NCBI GenBank assembly: GCA_028819565.1
Contig: JAPPLD010000016.1
Location: forward strand, 1-48,350
Direction of reading: 5' to 3'
DNA: 48,350 nucleotides
DNA from: Gammaproteobacteria bacterium
Lineage (GTDB): Bacteria; Pseudomonadota; Gammaproteobacteria; Poriferisulfidales; Poriferisulfidaceae
The position numbers and the translations under genes are program-made. A model generated the notes under the pieces. The model worked only from the letters and a program-made list of their open reading frames with translations, had not been told where the DNA came from and ran no database searches. Below are positions 35,108 to 43,577 of this stretch, piece after piece; the first letter of the stretch is position 1, and each line of letters opens with the position of its first letter.

Positions 35108-36538
35108 TCACAGCGGCCACTCGTGAACCGGCACTCCACTCTGCTGGCGCGTCAGGTAGGCACCGACCAGAGCCTGCATGTTTCCATCGTGAGAATAGCG
35201 CCAAGCGCGCATCCAGCGCGCACCGGTCCGCCTCTTCTCCACGCGCGCTTCGATGATGTCGAGATAGCGATCCGATTCCGATTCGTCGAGGCCGCTAGTC
35301 TTCAATCCCCGGCGTGCCATTGGCAGCAAAGTCTCCAGGATCAATTCTGAAATCGGGTGCTCGGCACCGTCGCTCCAAACGATCTTGGTATCCAGGCCGG
35401 TGCAGGCAGCTCGGTAGAAGTTCTCCCGCGCCGTCGCGAACGGGATATCCAAGACGGCTCCTTCTCCCCCTTCCAGAGCCGCCATCATCGCACCTACCCA
35501 GAATGCGACGTTCGCGATCATGTCGATCCCGGTCGGCCCCGAAGGCATGACCCGGTGTTCGATGCGCAGGTGCGGCACACCGTCCTCGCTTCCGATTAGC
35601 GGGCGATTCCAGCGCCAGATCGTACCGTTGTGCAACTTCAGGTGCATGAACTGCTCATCCTTCGACTGGAAAGGCTGCGGCAGGATGACCGGAAAAACAT
35701 TCAGGTTTTCCTCGAAGAACTCGAACAGGGACTCGCGCGCAGAGCCACTGCCGCAACCGACCCGTCCGATGCGTTGCTGAGCCTGACCGGCAAAAGTGGA
35801 CAAACTGACCGACTGCTCGAACAGCGGCACCCGCGTCTCATCCCACAAGTCCCTCCCGAACAGGAACGGCGCGTTGCAGGACATGGCAACCGTGGTCGCG
35901 GACAGGGCCATCGAGGCATTGTAGGCCGCGACCGTGCGCGACTGGGGGACCTGGAGGTGAACCTGGAACGAGGTGCAGGCGGATTCCAGCATCACATCCT
36001 CGTGCAGGCTGAACAAGTGATCCCGCCCACGGATGTCGATCTGCAGCGGGCGATTCTTGCGCAGATCCATGACGCGTTCGTTGAGTGCCCGGTAGCGCTT
36101 CAGTTGGCTCATGCTGTCGACCGTCAGGTCGCTCTCCTGCACGGTCGGAAGAATGCCGATCATGCCGAGCCGCATGTCCATGGATTCCGCCACTTCCGTC
36201 GCCTGCTGCCAGGACTCGTCCAGCTGCTGGTGGAGGAGGGACAGCATGCCGGAACCTACCTGAGTGTGCGGCGTATTGAATTCGATGTTGAATCGTGACA
36301 ATTCCGGCAGGCAAAGCGGATTGTTGTACCGCTCAAGGTAGACGTCGTTATGCGGCAACGGATGACAGTCCAGGTCGATCAGCCAGGTTTCCAACTCGAA
36401 GCCGACCTGGTACGTCTGGTCGTCGAAACGCCCGTCCCGAAACCAGCGACCGAGCAGTTCGGTTTCGCGCTCCAGCGCCTGCCGGAAACGTTTCGTGTCG
36501 GATTCGCTGAACTGGTCCGTACGGATCTCGTCACCCAT
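35108..36538 (-). CDS. GCS2-family carboxylate-amine ligase (glutamate-cysteine ligase-like)
   Basis: This 476-residue enzyme is of the GCS2/YbdK type, an ATP-dependent ligase that joins the side-chain carboxyl of glutamate to an amine. The glutamate-binding region is VGFELETWLIDLDCHPLPHND, the nucleotide-site part RFNIEFNTPH, and SFQVHLQVPQSRTVAAYNAS and RIEHRVMPSGPTGIDMIANV are typical. E. coli YbdK has weak glutamate-cysteine ligase activity, so the true substrate is open. The ATG at 36538 overlaps the argA stop by 8 bases (ATGGGTGA). The upstream frame inside argA is not used. No gshB is nearby. Confidence 0.87.
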   Translation of the reverse strand: MGDEIRTDQFSESDTKRFRQALERETELLGRWFRDGRFDDQTYQVGFELETWLIDLDCHPLPHNDVYLERYNNPLCLPELSRFNIEFNTPHTQVGSGMLSLLHQQLDESWQQATEVAESMDMRLGMIGILPTVQESDLTVDSMSQLKRYRALNERVMDLRKNRPLQIDIRGRDHLFSLHEDVMLESACTSFQVHLQVPQSRTVAAYNASMALSATTVAMSCNAPFLFGRDLWDETRVPLFEQSVSLSTFAGQAQQRIGRVGCGSGSARESLFEFFEENLNVFPVILPQPFQSKDEQFMHLKLHNGTIWRWNRPLIGSEDGVPHLRIEHRVMPSGPTGIDMIANVAFWVGAMMAALEGGEGAVLDIPFATARENFYRAACTGLDTKIVWSDGAEHPISELILETLLPMARRGLKTSGLDESESDRYLDIIEARVEKRRTGARWMRAWRYSHDGNMQALVGAYLTRQQSGVPVHEWPL

Positions 36539-37859
36539 GCCGGTTCTCCAAGACCTTGACCAGCACCCTGGCATTGCGCTGGTTGTTGTAGAACTTCCGT
36601 CGTGCCACTGGCAGGGAGCGCGGCGATGAAGTCCGGAACCCCTGCTCCCGGAACCAGTGCATGGCTCGCGTAGTCAGGACATAGATCTGCCGGAAGCCGT
36701 TCTCGAACGCACGGGTCTCCGCATCATCCAGCAAGGCATGCCCGAATCCTTGGCCTTGGTATTCCGGGTGAATCGCAAGGCAGATTAGTTCCGCATGGGT
36801 TTCGCTGAGCGGATGCAGGCAGGCACAGGCCGTGATCAGCCCGTCCAGTTCGATCACACGGAAATTATGGATACGTAGTTCCAGTTCCTCGCGGGTTCGC
36901 TCCGCCAGGACACCCTGTCCGATCAACGGTTCCAGCAAGCCCACGATGCCGCCGATGTCTGCAATCTCCGCCTGTCGGGGCGCATAGGCCTCGGTACGAG
37001 TAACCATGACTCCGGCACCGGTCCGGGTGAACAGTTCCTGCAACAGTACGCCATCGCGGCGTGCATTCAGCAGGTGAATTCGGCCTACCGAAGACAGGCT
37101 GGCATCAACGGCACCCTGAAGCATCTGACGCTGAACGGGACTGAGCTTGCGCCTGCGAATCAACGCAAGCGTTTCGCCTGAAGTCATTTGCCGGATCAGG
37201 CCTCGGCGGGTCCGCAGGGCTGGTTCCGCATGCAGGTAGATCAACTTGTCTGCAGAAATGGACTGGGCCACCGTGCAGGCCAATGCCGCCGCATTGAGAT
37301 TGAACGTCTCGCCAGTCGCCGAGTAACCGAGCGGCGGAATCAAGACGATCGCGTCCTGCTGTAACAGGCTCTCGATAGCGTTTGCAGCCACCCGTCGTAC
37401 TTCGCCCGTATACTCGAAGTCCACCCCGTCATGAACCCCGCGGGGCCGGGCGGCTACCAGGTTGCCGGTCAAGACGCGCAGCCGCATGCCGGCCATCGGC
37501 GTATTCATCAATCCCCGCGACAGGCGCGCTTGGATATCGGACTGCAGGGCTCCAACAGCCTCCAGCACCGCAGGCATATCCGAGGCCCGGGTAATTCGGC
37601 AACCGTCATGAAAGTCGGAGTTCGGAAGCCGCCGATTAATCTGGCAACGTGCACCGAACACCAGCACCAACCGGATTCCCAGCGCCTGCAGCTGGGCGAT
37701 ATCCTGCAACAACGTGTCCTCGCCGGGATGCTCCAGCACTGCGCTGTCCAGACACAGAACGAACGTCCGCCCCCGGTGGGCGTACACGTAGGGCGCGGTA
37801 TCGCGAAACCCTCTCAGGTTGAATGAATCCAAGGTGTGTTCCGTGTGTGGTAACGGCAA
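36531..37859 (-). CDS. argA: N-acetylglutamate synthase
   Basis: ArgA makes N-acetylglutamate, the first step of arginine synthesis. The 442-residue protein has the amino-acid-kinase-like domain (APYVYAHRGRTFVLCLDSAV and LGIRLVLVFGARCQINRRL), which binds arginine for feedback control, and a C-terminal GNAT domain with acetyl-CoA loop IHPEYQGQGFGHALLDDA. The start seems to be TTG at 37859; later TTG codons are possible. The 3' end overlaps the GCS2 gene. argD and argF lie about 9 kb to the right in the window on the other strand, so arginine genes are dispersed. Confidence 0.94.
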   Translation of the reverse strand: MPLPHTEHTLDSFNLRGFRDTAPYVYAHRGRTFVLCLDSAVLEHPGEDTLLQDIAQLQALGIRLVLVFGARCQINRRLPNSDFHDGCRITRASDMPAVLEAVGALQSDIQARLSRGLMNTPMAGMRLRVLTGNLVAARPRGVHDGVDFEYTGEVRRVAANAIESLLQQDAIVLIPPLGYSATGETFNLNAAALACTVAQSISADKLIYLHAEPALRTRRGLIRQMTSGETLALIRRRKLSPVQRQMLQGAVDASLSSVGRIHLLNARRDGVLLQELFTRTGAGVMVTRTEAYAPRQAEIADIGGIVGLLEPLIGQGVLAERTREELELRIHNFRVIELDGLITACACLHPLSETHAELICLAIHPEYQGQGFGHALLDDAETRAFENGFRQIYVLTTRAMHWFREQGFRTSSPRSLPVARRKFYNNQRNARVLVKVLENRHG

Positions 37860-37883
37860 AATGTCCTGCTATATTGTACGGGG

Positions 37884-38717
37884 ATGCCCGCCATGCCGAC
37901 CTCCCTGACCCGCTTGTACCCGCCGGATGCCGCTCGCCATCCACTGTCAGGCTTATGTCTTGGACACCGGCTGGTCGAACGGGCAGAAGCAGACCAACCC
38001 TACATCTATAGCAGCTTCATCATGAGCCTCAACGGCGCCATCGCGATCGACGATGGCCAAGGCAACTGGACGCATCCTGAAACCCTGACCGACCCGCGCG
38101 ATCTCAGGCTTTTGTGTGAACTCATGGCCCAGGCCGACTGCCTGATCACCAGTGGCGGCTACCTGCGCGACTTGGAACGCGGCAGCCTCGGGAACCTGCT
38201 GCAATTGCCGCAGACGCCAGAATTCCAAGACCTGCTTGACTATCGCAAGCAGAATCACGACTCACCTTTCCCCACCGTGCTGGTAGTCAGCCGAAGCCTG
38301 GATTTTCAGATCCCGGCATCCATTGCCGAACACCGTCAAGTCCTGCGCGTCCTGGCGCCGGCAAATGCCCCGGAACAGCGAGCCACCGAACTGCGCAATC
38401 AAGGCGTCGACGTGGTTCTCGGCGATGAGACTGACTGGGTCGGAAGCGAGACCGTGATCGCCAACCTGAAGGAGCTTGGCGCACGTACGGCTTATCTTTT
38501 CTGCGGCCCGCGGATGAACGGAATCCTGATGCAATCCGGCCAAGTCAGCCGCCTGTACCTGACATGGCTGCACCGGCTTCAGGGCGGGCATCCCGCCTTG
38601 ACGGTCGGGTCGTTCCTGCCTGCCTCGCAAGCCAGATCACTCAGGCTCGTGGAACTGCACCAGGCGGAAGCCGAAGGGGATTTGCCGGGGTTGTGGTTCG
38701 GCTACTTCGACACGTGA
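37884..38717 (+). CDS. RibD C-terminal-like reductase (dihydrofolate reductase superfamily)
   Basis: This 277-residue protein has the fold of the RibD reductase domain. YIYSSFIMSLNGAIA (about 40-54) is the start of the NADPH-binding core, followed by ADCLITSGGYLRDL and the C-terminal LFCGPRMNGILMQSGQVSRL. No deaminase domain is present, so it is a stand-alone reductase; substrates may be a pyrimidine or pterin intermediate. The ATG at 37884 lies 9 bases after a TATATT box; ATG 37893 is an alternative. It is divergent from argA with a 24-base gap, so their promoters must overlap. Assignment to riboflavin synthesis is uncertain. Confidence 0.82.
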   Translation: MPAMPTSLTRLYPPDAARHPLSGLCLGHRLVERAEADQPYIYSSFIMSLNGAIAIDDGQGNWTHPETLTDPRDLRLLCELMAQADCLITSGGYLRDLERGSLGNLLQLPQTPEFQDLLDYRKQNHDSPFPTVLVVSRSLDFQIPASIAEHRQVLRVLAPANAPEQRATELRNQGVDVVLGDETDWVGSETVIANLKELGARTAYLFCGPRMNGILMQSGQVSRLYLTWLHRLQGGHPALTVGSFLPASQARSLRLVELHQAEAEGDLPGLWFGYFDT

Positions 38718-38738
38718 AGACCGACCGGCGAATTCCGG

Positions 38739-39929
38739 TCAACTGTACTCCGGCATCTTGTTGAAGTAATTCCGGATGCCGCTGCGCAAGGCCAGCGCGA
38801 CACGGCGCTGGTGATTCTTGGTACGCAGGAGTTTTTCCTCGTGGACGTTGGAAATAAAGCCGGTTTCCACCAGGATCGAAGGAATATCGGGTGACTTCAG
38901 CACTGCAAACCCGGCCCGTTCGACCCGTTGGCTGTGCATCTTGCCGACCCGCTTCAGCGAATTCACCATCAGTTCCCCCGCATTCAGACTGTACTCCTGC
39001 ACGGCATTTTGAGACATAGACAACAACACTTTCTGCACATCCGGGTCCCGGCCCGATATCTCGATGCCCCCTTTCAGGTCCGCCGCGTTCTCCCGGTCTG
39101 CGAGCCACCGCGCGTGGGCACTGCTGGACCCCCTTGTGGAGAGCGCATAAACGGATGCCCCACGCGCGCTGCGGCGGCGTGCCGCATCCGCATGCACCGA
39201 AACGAACAGGTCGGCCTTCTTGTTGCGCGCAATCCGGGTGCGCTGATGCAGACGCAGGAAGACATCCCGATTGCGAGTCAGGTACGGCGTGATTCGAGGA
39301 TCCGCCTTGAACAATTTGTAGAGCTTCTTCGAAATCGACAACACCACGTCCTTCTCGCGCGTTTTGCCCTTGCCAACCGCCCCGGGATCCTTTCCGCCAT
39401 GCCCGGGGTCAATCGCCACGACCAGACGCCGTGACCGGCTTGAGATCGATGGGGTGGGTGCGCGATCAGAAGGTTTTCTCTCGGGAGTGGATGGCTTTCG
39501 GGTCTGCTTGGGCACAACGAACGACCCGAGAAAATCCACCACGATCCGGTCTTTCTTCCCGTCGGTCGTCAGCCACTTGCTGACCTCCGCAGGAACCAAG
39601 CGCTTCAGGTCCAGTACCAAACGCAGGGTTCCATCCTTCGACACGTTTGAGCGCAGCCCCTTGACGATGCCATTGCGGTCGAAGCGTGGAGACTTGGGGA
39701 CGGATTTCGAGATTCTCGCCCGCTTGATGTCCAAGACGTAGCGCGGCGGATTCTTGATTGCAAATTTTCTCTCGATTTCGACTTTTCCGTCGAATTCGAA
39801 TACGATCCGGTTGCGCTGCTCGTTGACGCTTTGGCGCAGCGTCACCAGTTGTCTCGCTGCCAGTACAGCAGTCGGGAAGCCCCATGGCAGCAACGCCAGC
39901 AGACTGAGGAATCTTCGGCGATTCAGCAT
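38739..39929 (-). CDS. amiC: N-acetylmuramoyl-L-alanine amidase, AmiB/AmiC type
   Basis: This 396-residue periplasmic amidase cuts the bond between muramic acid and the stem peptide during cell separation. It has a Tat-type signal (MLNRRRFLSLLALLPWGFPT), an AMIN domain (about 30-135) that targets septal peptidoglycan, a low-complexity linker, and an Amidase_3 domain from about residue 165. Zinc ligands are seen in IDPGHGGKDPGA, FVSVHADA and the glutamates of GKTREKDV and ILVETGF. It follows tsaE by 9 bases, the same neighbourhood as E. coli tsaE-amiB. No LysM repeats are present, unlike AmiB. An activator such as EnvC or NlpD is not in the window. Confidence 0.93.
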   Translation of the reverse strand: MLNRRRFLSLLALLPWGFPTAVLAARQLVTLRQSVNEQRNRIVFEFDGKVEIERKFAIKNPPRYVLDIKRARISKSVPKSPRFDRNGIVKGLRSNVSKDGTLRLVLDLKRLVPAEVSKWLTTDGKKDRIVVDFLGSFVVPKQTRKPSTPERKPSDRAPTPSISSRSRRLVVAIDPGHGGKDPGAVGKGKTREKDVVLSISKKLYKLFKADPRITPYLTRNRDVFLRLHQRTRIARNKKADLFVSVHADAARRRSARGASVYALSTRGSSSAHARWLADRENAADLKGGIEISGRDPDVQKVLLSMSQNAVQEYSLNAGELMVNSLKRVGKMHSQRVERAGFAVLKSPDIPSILVETGFISNVHEEKLLRTKNHQRRVALALRSGIRNYFNKMPEYS

Positions 39930-39938
39930 GGAGTCATA

Positions 39939-40418
39939 TTATGTTTGAGATTTTATTTTTCGCAATTCCGTCCGCTCCAGCAAATCCTGCCCGCGCTCGC
40001 TTGCAGCGTCCATCTTGAGCTGCCGCGCCGACTCCGAATCCCCGTGTTGAAAGTCCAGGTTGATATCTGAGCGGGCTTCGATCTCGGGCCACCGTTCCGG
40101 CCACTCCACCAGCATCACCGCGTTGCCATCCAATAGTTCCCGGACCCCCAGTCCCTCCAACTCGAGCGGATCCTGCAGGCGGTACAAATCCACGTGCCAG
40201 ATCTTCAGGCCGTCCGCCTCGTAGGGCTCCACCAAAGTATAAGTGGGACTCGGCACGACCCCATCGTGACCAAGAGCTCGCAGAAAGGCCCGGACCCAGG
40301 TCGTCTTGCCTGCGCCGAGGGGACCACGGAGGGCGAATACGCATGAGGCATCCAGCGCTCGGGCCGTTGCGGCGGCATGAGCCTCGGTCTGATCCTGTGT
40401 CGCGAAATCAAACAGCAT
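39939..40418 (-). CDS. tsaE: tRNA threonylcarbamoyladenosine biosynthesis ATPase TsaE
   Basis: TsaE, with TsaB and TsaD, makes the t6A modification at position 37 of ANN-decoding tRNAs. The 159-residue protein carries Walker A RGPLGAGKTTWVRAFLRALG (about 30-49), then VPSPTYTLVEPYEA and IWHVDLYRL with the conserved histidine and aspartate, and VMLVEWPERW. The ATG at 40418 overlaps the end of nnr by 11 bases, which fits the conserved nnr-tsaE-ami operon of gammaproteobacteria. No mutL follows. Confidence 0.95.
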   Translation of the reverse strand: MLFDFATQDQTEAHAAATARALDASCVFALRGPLGAGKTTWVRAFLRALGHDGVVPSPTYTLVEPYEADGLKIWHVDLYRLQDPLELEGLGVRELLDGNAVMLVEWPERWPEIEARSDINLDFQHGDSESARQLKMDAASERGQDLLERTELRKIKSQT

Positions 40419-41880
40419 CCGGCGGATCCGACAGCGCCCGAAGGTGGGGCAGTAAATCACTGGCCGTCATGCCGTGCATCCCGCGCTCACAGGCCAAGTC
40501 ACCCGCCGCCGCATGCAGGCAGGCCCCGGCAAGAGCCGCGTGGCCGATATCCAAGCCCTGGCCAATCAGGGAGGCAATGACACCGGTCAGCACATCGCCC
40601 ATCCCAGCCGTTGCCATGCCGGGATTGCCGCCGGCGCAGACGCCGATTCCTCCGTCGGCATCGGCGACGAGCGTGCCACACCCTTTGAGGACGATGACAC
40701 CCCCGTAGGTTTCCTGGATACGCCCGACTGCCGAGAATCGATCCTTCTGGATTTCCGCGGTCTTCGTGACGAGCAATGCTGCCGCTTCTCCCGGATGCGG
40801 AGTCAGGACCCAGTCTCCAGAGGAATTCTTGCAAGGATCGGCAGCCAACAAACGAAGTGCGTCTGCATCGATTACCCGGGGAAGCGACATCTCGAGAACC
40901 GCTCCGAGCATGTCCTGTGCCCAAGCATCCTGTCCAAGCCCGGGTCCAATGGCGATCACCGAAGCCCGGTCCGCCAGATCCCGGAGAGCCCGCCGGTTCG
41001 CCACTGCATGGCACATCAACTCCGGCATCGGGGAGCGCATCTTCAAAGCTTCCGGCGGCTGGACAAGACTCACCAAGCCGCTCCCGCAGCGCAAGGCGGT
41101 AATGCCGCACAGTTCGGCTGCGCCTTGATAGCCAACATGCCCGCCGATTACCAGCACGTGTCCAAACTCATTCTTGTGCGAACTCCGGCGACGCCGGGGC
41201 AGGTCCCGGCGGATCTCCGCCCAATCACACAGCACAACCGCCGAAGAATTGTCGGACTCCACTTCCAGGTCGTCGTAAATCACCCAGCCGGCGCAATCCG
41301 GCCCATCCGCGGTGTACAGCCCGCGCTTGCGCGCAATGAAGGTCACCGTGTGATTGGCCCTCACGGTATGCGGATCCGCCACTCCAGTGTCCGCATCCAG
41401 ACCGGACGGGATGTCCACGGATACGACACCCGCATTCGACTGGTTGATGTGATCCATGGCTTCCGCCCAATCTCCCTCAACCGGGCGGGACAGGCCCGTA
41501 CCCAAAAGCGCGTCCACGACCAAGTCCTCGTCGATCGGATTCGCCTCCGCAAACGGTTGCATGGGGACCTCGGCACGCGTCGCTTCCTCGCAAGCGGCCC
41601 CGGCATCGCCTTGCAGGGACTCTCCCGGAACCAGCTGCACGATACGCACGGATTTCCCAAGACCCTGCATCCGACGAGCCACGAGATAGCCGTCACCGGC
41701 ATTGTTGCCGACCCCGGCATAGACCACGATCCGCTCAATCTCCGGGTATTCCTTCTGGATCAACCGGCAGACCGCTTCCGCTGCACGCGCCATCAGCTCA
41801 GGGCCGGGAATGCCTTGGCGTTCGATCGCATCCCGATCAATCGCGCGGGTCTGCTCTGCCGTGTACAGCGGTCGGGTCAC
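40408..41880 (-). CDS. nnr: Bifunctional NAD(P)H-hydrate epimerase/dehydratase
   Basis: This repair enzyme restores NADH and NADPH from their hydrates. The 490 residues contain an N-terminal YjeF_N epimerase domain (VYAGVGNNAGDGYLVARRMQ and VDIPSGLDADTG) and a C-terminal ADP-dependent dehydratase domain with VIAIGPGLGQDAW, VLTPHPGEAAAL and the nucleotide-binding loop ATAGMGDVLTGVIASL. The start is GTG at 41880, which forms a GTGA overlap with the hyuB stop. It also overlaps tsaE downstream. The frame is open far upstream but that part is antisense-like shadow of hyuB. Confidence 0.94.
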   Translation of the reverse strand: MTRPLYTAEQTRAIDRDAIERQGIPGPELMARAAEAVCRLIQKEYPEIERIVVYAGVGNNAGDGYLVARRMQGLGKSVRIVQLVPGESLQGDAGAACEEATRAEVPMQPFAEANPIDEDLVVDALLGTGLSRPVEGDWAEAMDHINQSNAGVVSVDIPSGLDADTGVADPHTVRANHTVTFIARKRGLYTADGPDCAGWVIYDDLEVESDNSSAVVLCDWAEIRRDLPRRRRSSHKNEFGHVLVIGGHVGYQGAAELCGITALRCGSGLVSLVQPPEALKMRSPMPELMCHAVANRRALRDLADRASVIAIGPGLGQDAWAQDMLGAVLEMSLPRVIDADALRLLAADPCKNSSGDWVLTPHPGEAAALLVTKTAEIQKDRFSAVGRIQETYGGVIVLKGCGTLVADADGGIGVCAGGNPGMATAGMGDVLTGVIASLIGQGLDIGHAALAGACLHAAAGDLACERGMHGMTASDLLPHLRALSDPPDAV

Positions 41881-43412
41881 GATGTGCGCCCCCAGCCACC
41901 CGCCCCCGGTGTCTCGATCACCAGCCGGTCTCCCTCCTCGACCTGATGCTGGCATTTGCCGGGAAGATCTTCGCCGTTGAGGCAATTGCGCCCTGGCTGA
42001 CCGTCCGCGCCTCCGGCGGCACCCGACGGTGCCCGGCGGCGGCGTTCCGCCAACAGGCTGAACTGCGCCGGAGCCCGGAATTCGTACTCCCGGATTACCC
42101 CGTCCCCGCCCGGATGCCGGCCCCGCCCGCCGGAACCTCGGCGCAATGCATATCGGCGCACCCGCATCGGATACACCTGCTCTACCACTTCTACCGGTGT
42201 ATTCAGGGTATTGGTCATGTGCGAGTGACGGGCCGACGGGCCAGGTCCACCGCCGTGGGCGCCCATTCCCCCGGCCAAGGTTTCGTAGTAGGCCCAAGAC
42301 ACCTCGCCATCTTGGCCGACGGCGAAATTGTTCATGGTGCCTTGGCTTGCCGCCGGAATGCGCTCGGGAAGGGCCTGCTGCAATGCCGCGAGCACCAAGT
42401 CCACCACGCGCATGGAGGTCTCAACATTCCCTGCCGCCACGGCGGCGGGCGATTGCGCGTTGAGCAGGCATCCTTCCGGGGCAGACAGTTCAATCGCATC
42501 GAAGCAACCGGCACATGCCGGGGTGTATGCGGGCATCAGGCAGCGGAACGAATAGTAGACTCCCGCAGCCGTTACTGATATCGGACAGTTGACCGGGCCT
42601 TCCGCCTGTGCATCAGTGCCCTCGAAATCGACATGGATCCGACCATCCTGGGCTTGGATCCGAACCTGCAAGCGGATATCCTCGTGACCCAGACCGTCAT
42701 CCTCCATTACCTCGGTAGCTTCGTAAGTTCCATCCGGAATAGCCCGCAGGGCGTTGCGCGCAATGGTGCGCCCGTAATCGTTCAGTGCCTCCAAGGCTTG
42801 CGCATAGGCTTGTGTTCCCATCTCGCCAACCTGCTCCCGCAGGCGTGCGCAGCCCCGGTCATTCACATGCACCTGAGCCAGGAGATCGCCGCGCATGTCC
42901 CGTGGCGCCCGCGTCGCACTTACGATGGCCTCGATTCTCGACTCGTCCAAACTCCCGCCCCGGCAAATCCGTTGCGGTGGCAGAATCAGGCCCTCCTCTT
43001 CCAGCCGGCTCGAAGTTGGCATGGAACCTGGCGATTCGGCCCCGACGTCCGCATGGTGCGCCCGGTTTACCGCAAAACCCTGGAGTTTGTCATCCAGGAA
43101 ACACGGGGTGACCACGGTAATGTCAGGCAGGTGGGTGCCTCCGAGGAATGGATCGTTGAGCAGGACAGCATCACCGTCGTTCCAATCGAAACGATCCACC
43201 AGATCCTGCATGGCGTAGGCCATGCTGCCCAGATGCACCGGAATGTGTGCCGCCTGGGCGACCAGCCGGCCATCCCGATCGAAGATCGCGCAGGAGAAAT
43301 CCAGGCGATCCCGGATATTGGGCGAGAATGCCGAGCGGCGCAGAGTCGCGCCCATTTCCTCGCACAACGCTTCCATGCGGCTCGAGAACACGGCGAATTC
43401 TACGGGGTCCAT
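41877..43412 (-). CDS. hyuB: Hydantoinase B/oxoprolinase family protein
   Basis: This 511-residue protein of the HyuB family is the beta subunit of ATP-dependent N-methylhydantoinase/oxoprolinase enzymes. Recognisable parts are [20 protein letters not shown] with [47 protein letters not shown] and [20 protein letters not shown]. HyuB normally works with HyuA, but no hyuA is in the window. The ATG at 43412 gives [20 protein letters not shown], the family start, in preference to 43466. It is translationally coupled to nnr. A substrate such as 5-oxoproline or a hydantoin would be a guess. Confidence 0.88.
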   Translation of the reverse strand: MDPVEFAVFSSRMEALCEEMGATLRRSAFSPNIRDRLDFSCAIFDRDGRLVAQAAHIPVHLGSMAYAMQDLVDRFDWNDGDAVLLNDPFLGGTHLPDITVVTPCFLDDKLQGFAVNRAHHADVGAESPGSMPTSSRLEEEGLILPPQRICRGGSLDESRIEAIVSATRAPRDMRGDLLAQVHVNDRGCARLREQVGEMGTQAYAQALEALNDYGRTIARNALRAIPDGTYEATEVMEDDGLGHEDIRLQVRIQAQDGRIHVDFEGTDAQAEGPVNCPISVTAAGVYYSFRCLMPAYTPACAGCFDAIELSAPEGCLLNAQSPAAVAAGNVETSMRVVDLVLAALQQALPERIPAASQGTMNNFAVGQDGEVSWAYYETLAGGMGAHGGGPGPSARHSHMTNTLNTPVEVVEQVYPMRVRRYALRRGSGGRGRHPGGDGVIREYEFRAPAQFSLLAERRRRAPSGAAGGADGQPGRNCLNGEDLPGKCQHQVEEGDRLVIETPGAGGWGRTS

Positions 43413-43475
43413 GAGGGAGCACCAAAAATAACTTTCAGGCAGTTTAACAAATGGCAAAAAATTCAAGATTAACCA

Positions 43476-43499
43476 TAGGGTACTAACTTTAGGGTACTA
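43476..43499. repeat. Tandem 10-bp direct repeat before the restriction operon
   Basis: TAGGGTACTA occurs twice (43476-43485 and 43490-43499) with a 14-base period. It lies between divergent hyuB and the EcoRV-like gene, 79 bases before the latter's ATG. Each copy holds the palindrome GTAC. It could be an operator; no controller gene is seen. Confidence 0.6.
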
Positions 43500-43577
43500 T
43501 GATTACGGGAAATCACCCACCCTGCAGACCTTGTTCAAATCGATTGAAAACAGCCTCTATCTCGATTGAGCACCAAC

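Noticed and set aside
36538-36574. Longer start of the GCS2 ligase inside argA
   Set aside because: The extra 12 residues do not resemble the family and the ATG at 36538 gives a normal overlap with argA.
40474-41946. 490-codon rightward open frame opposite nnr
   Set aside because: It is antisense to a conserved bifunctional enzyme; composition is histidine- and arginine-rich, without domain motifs.
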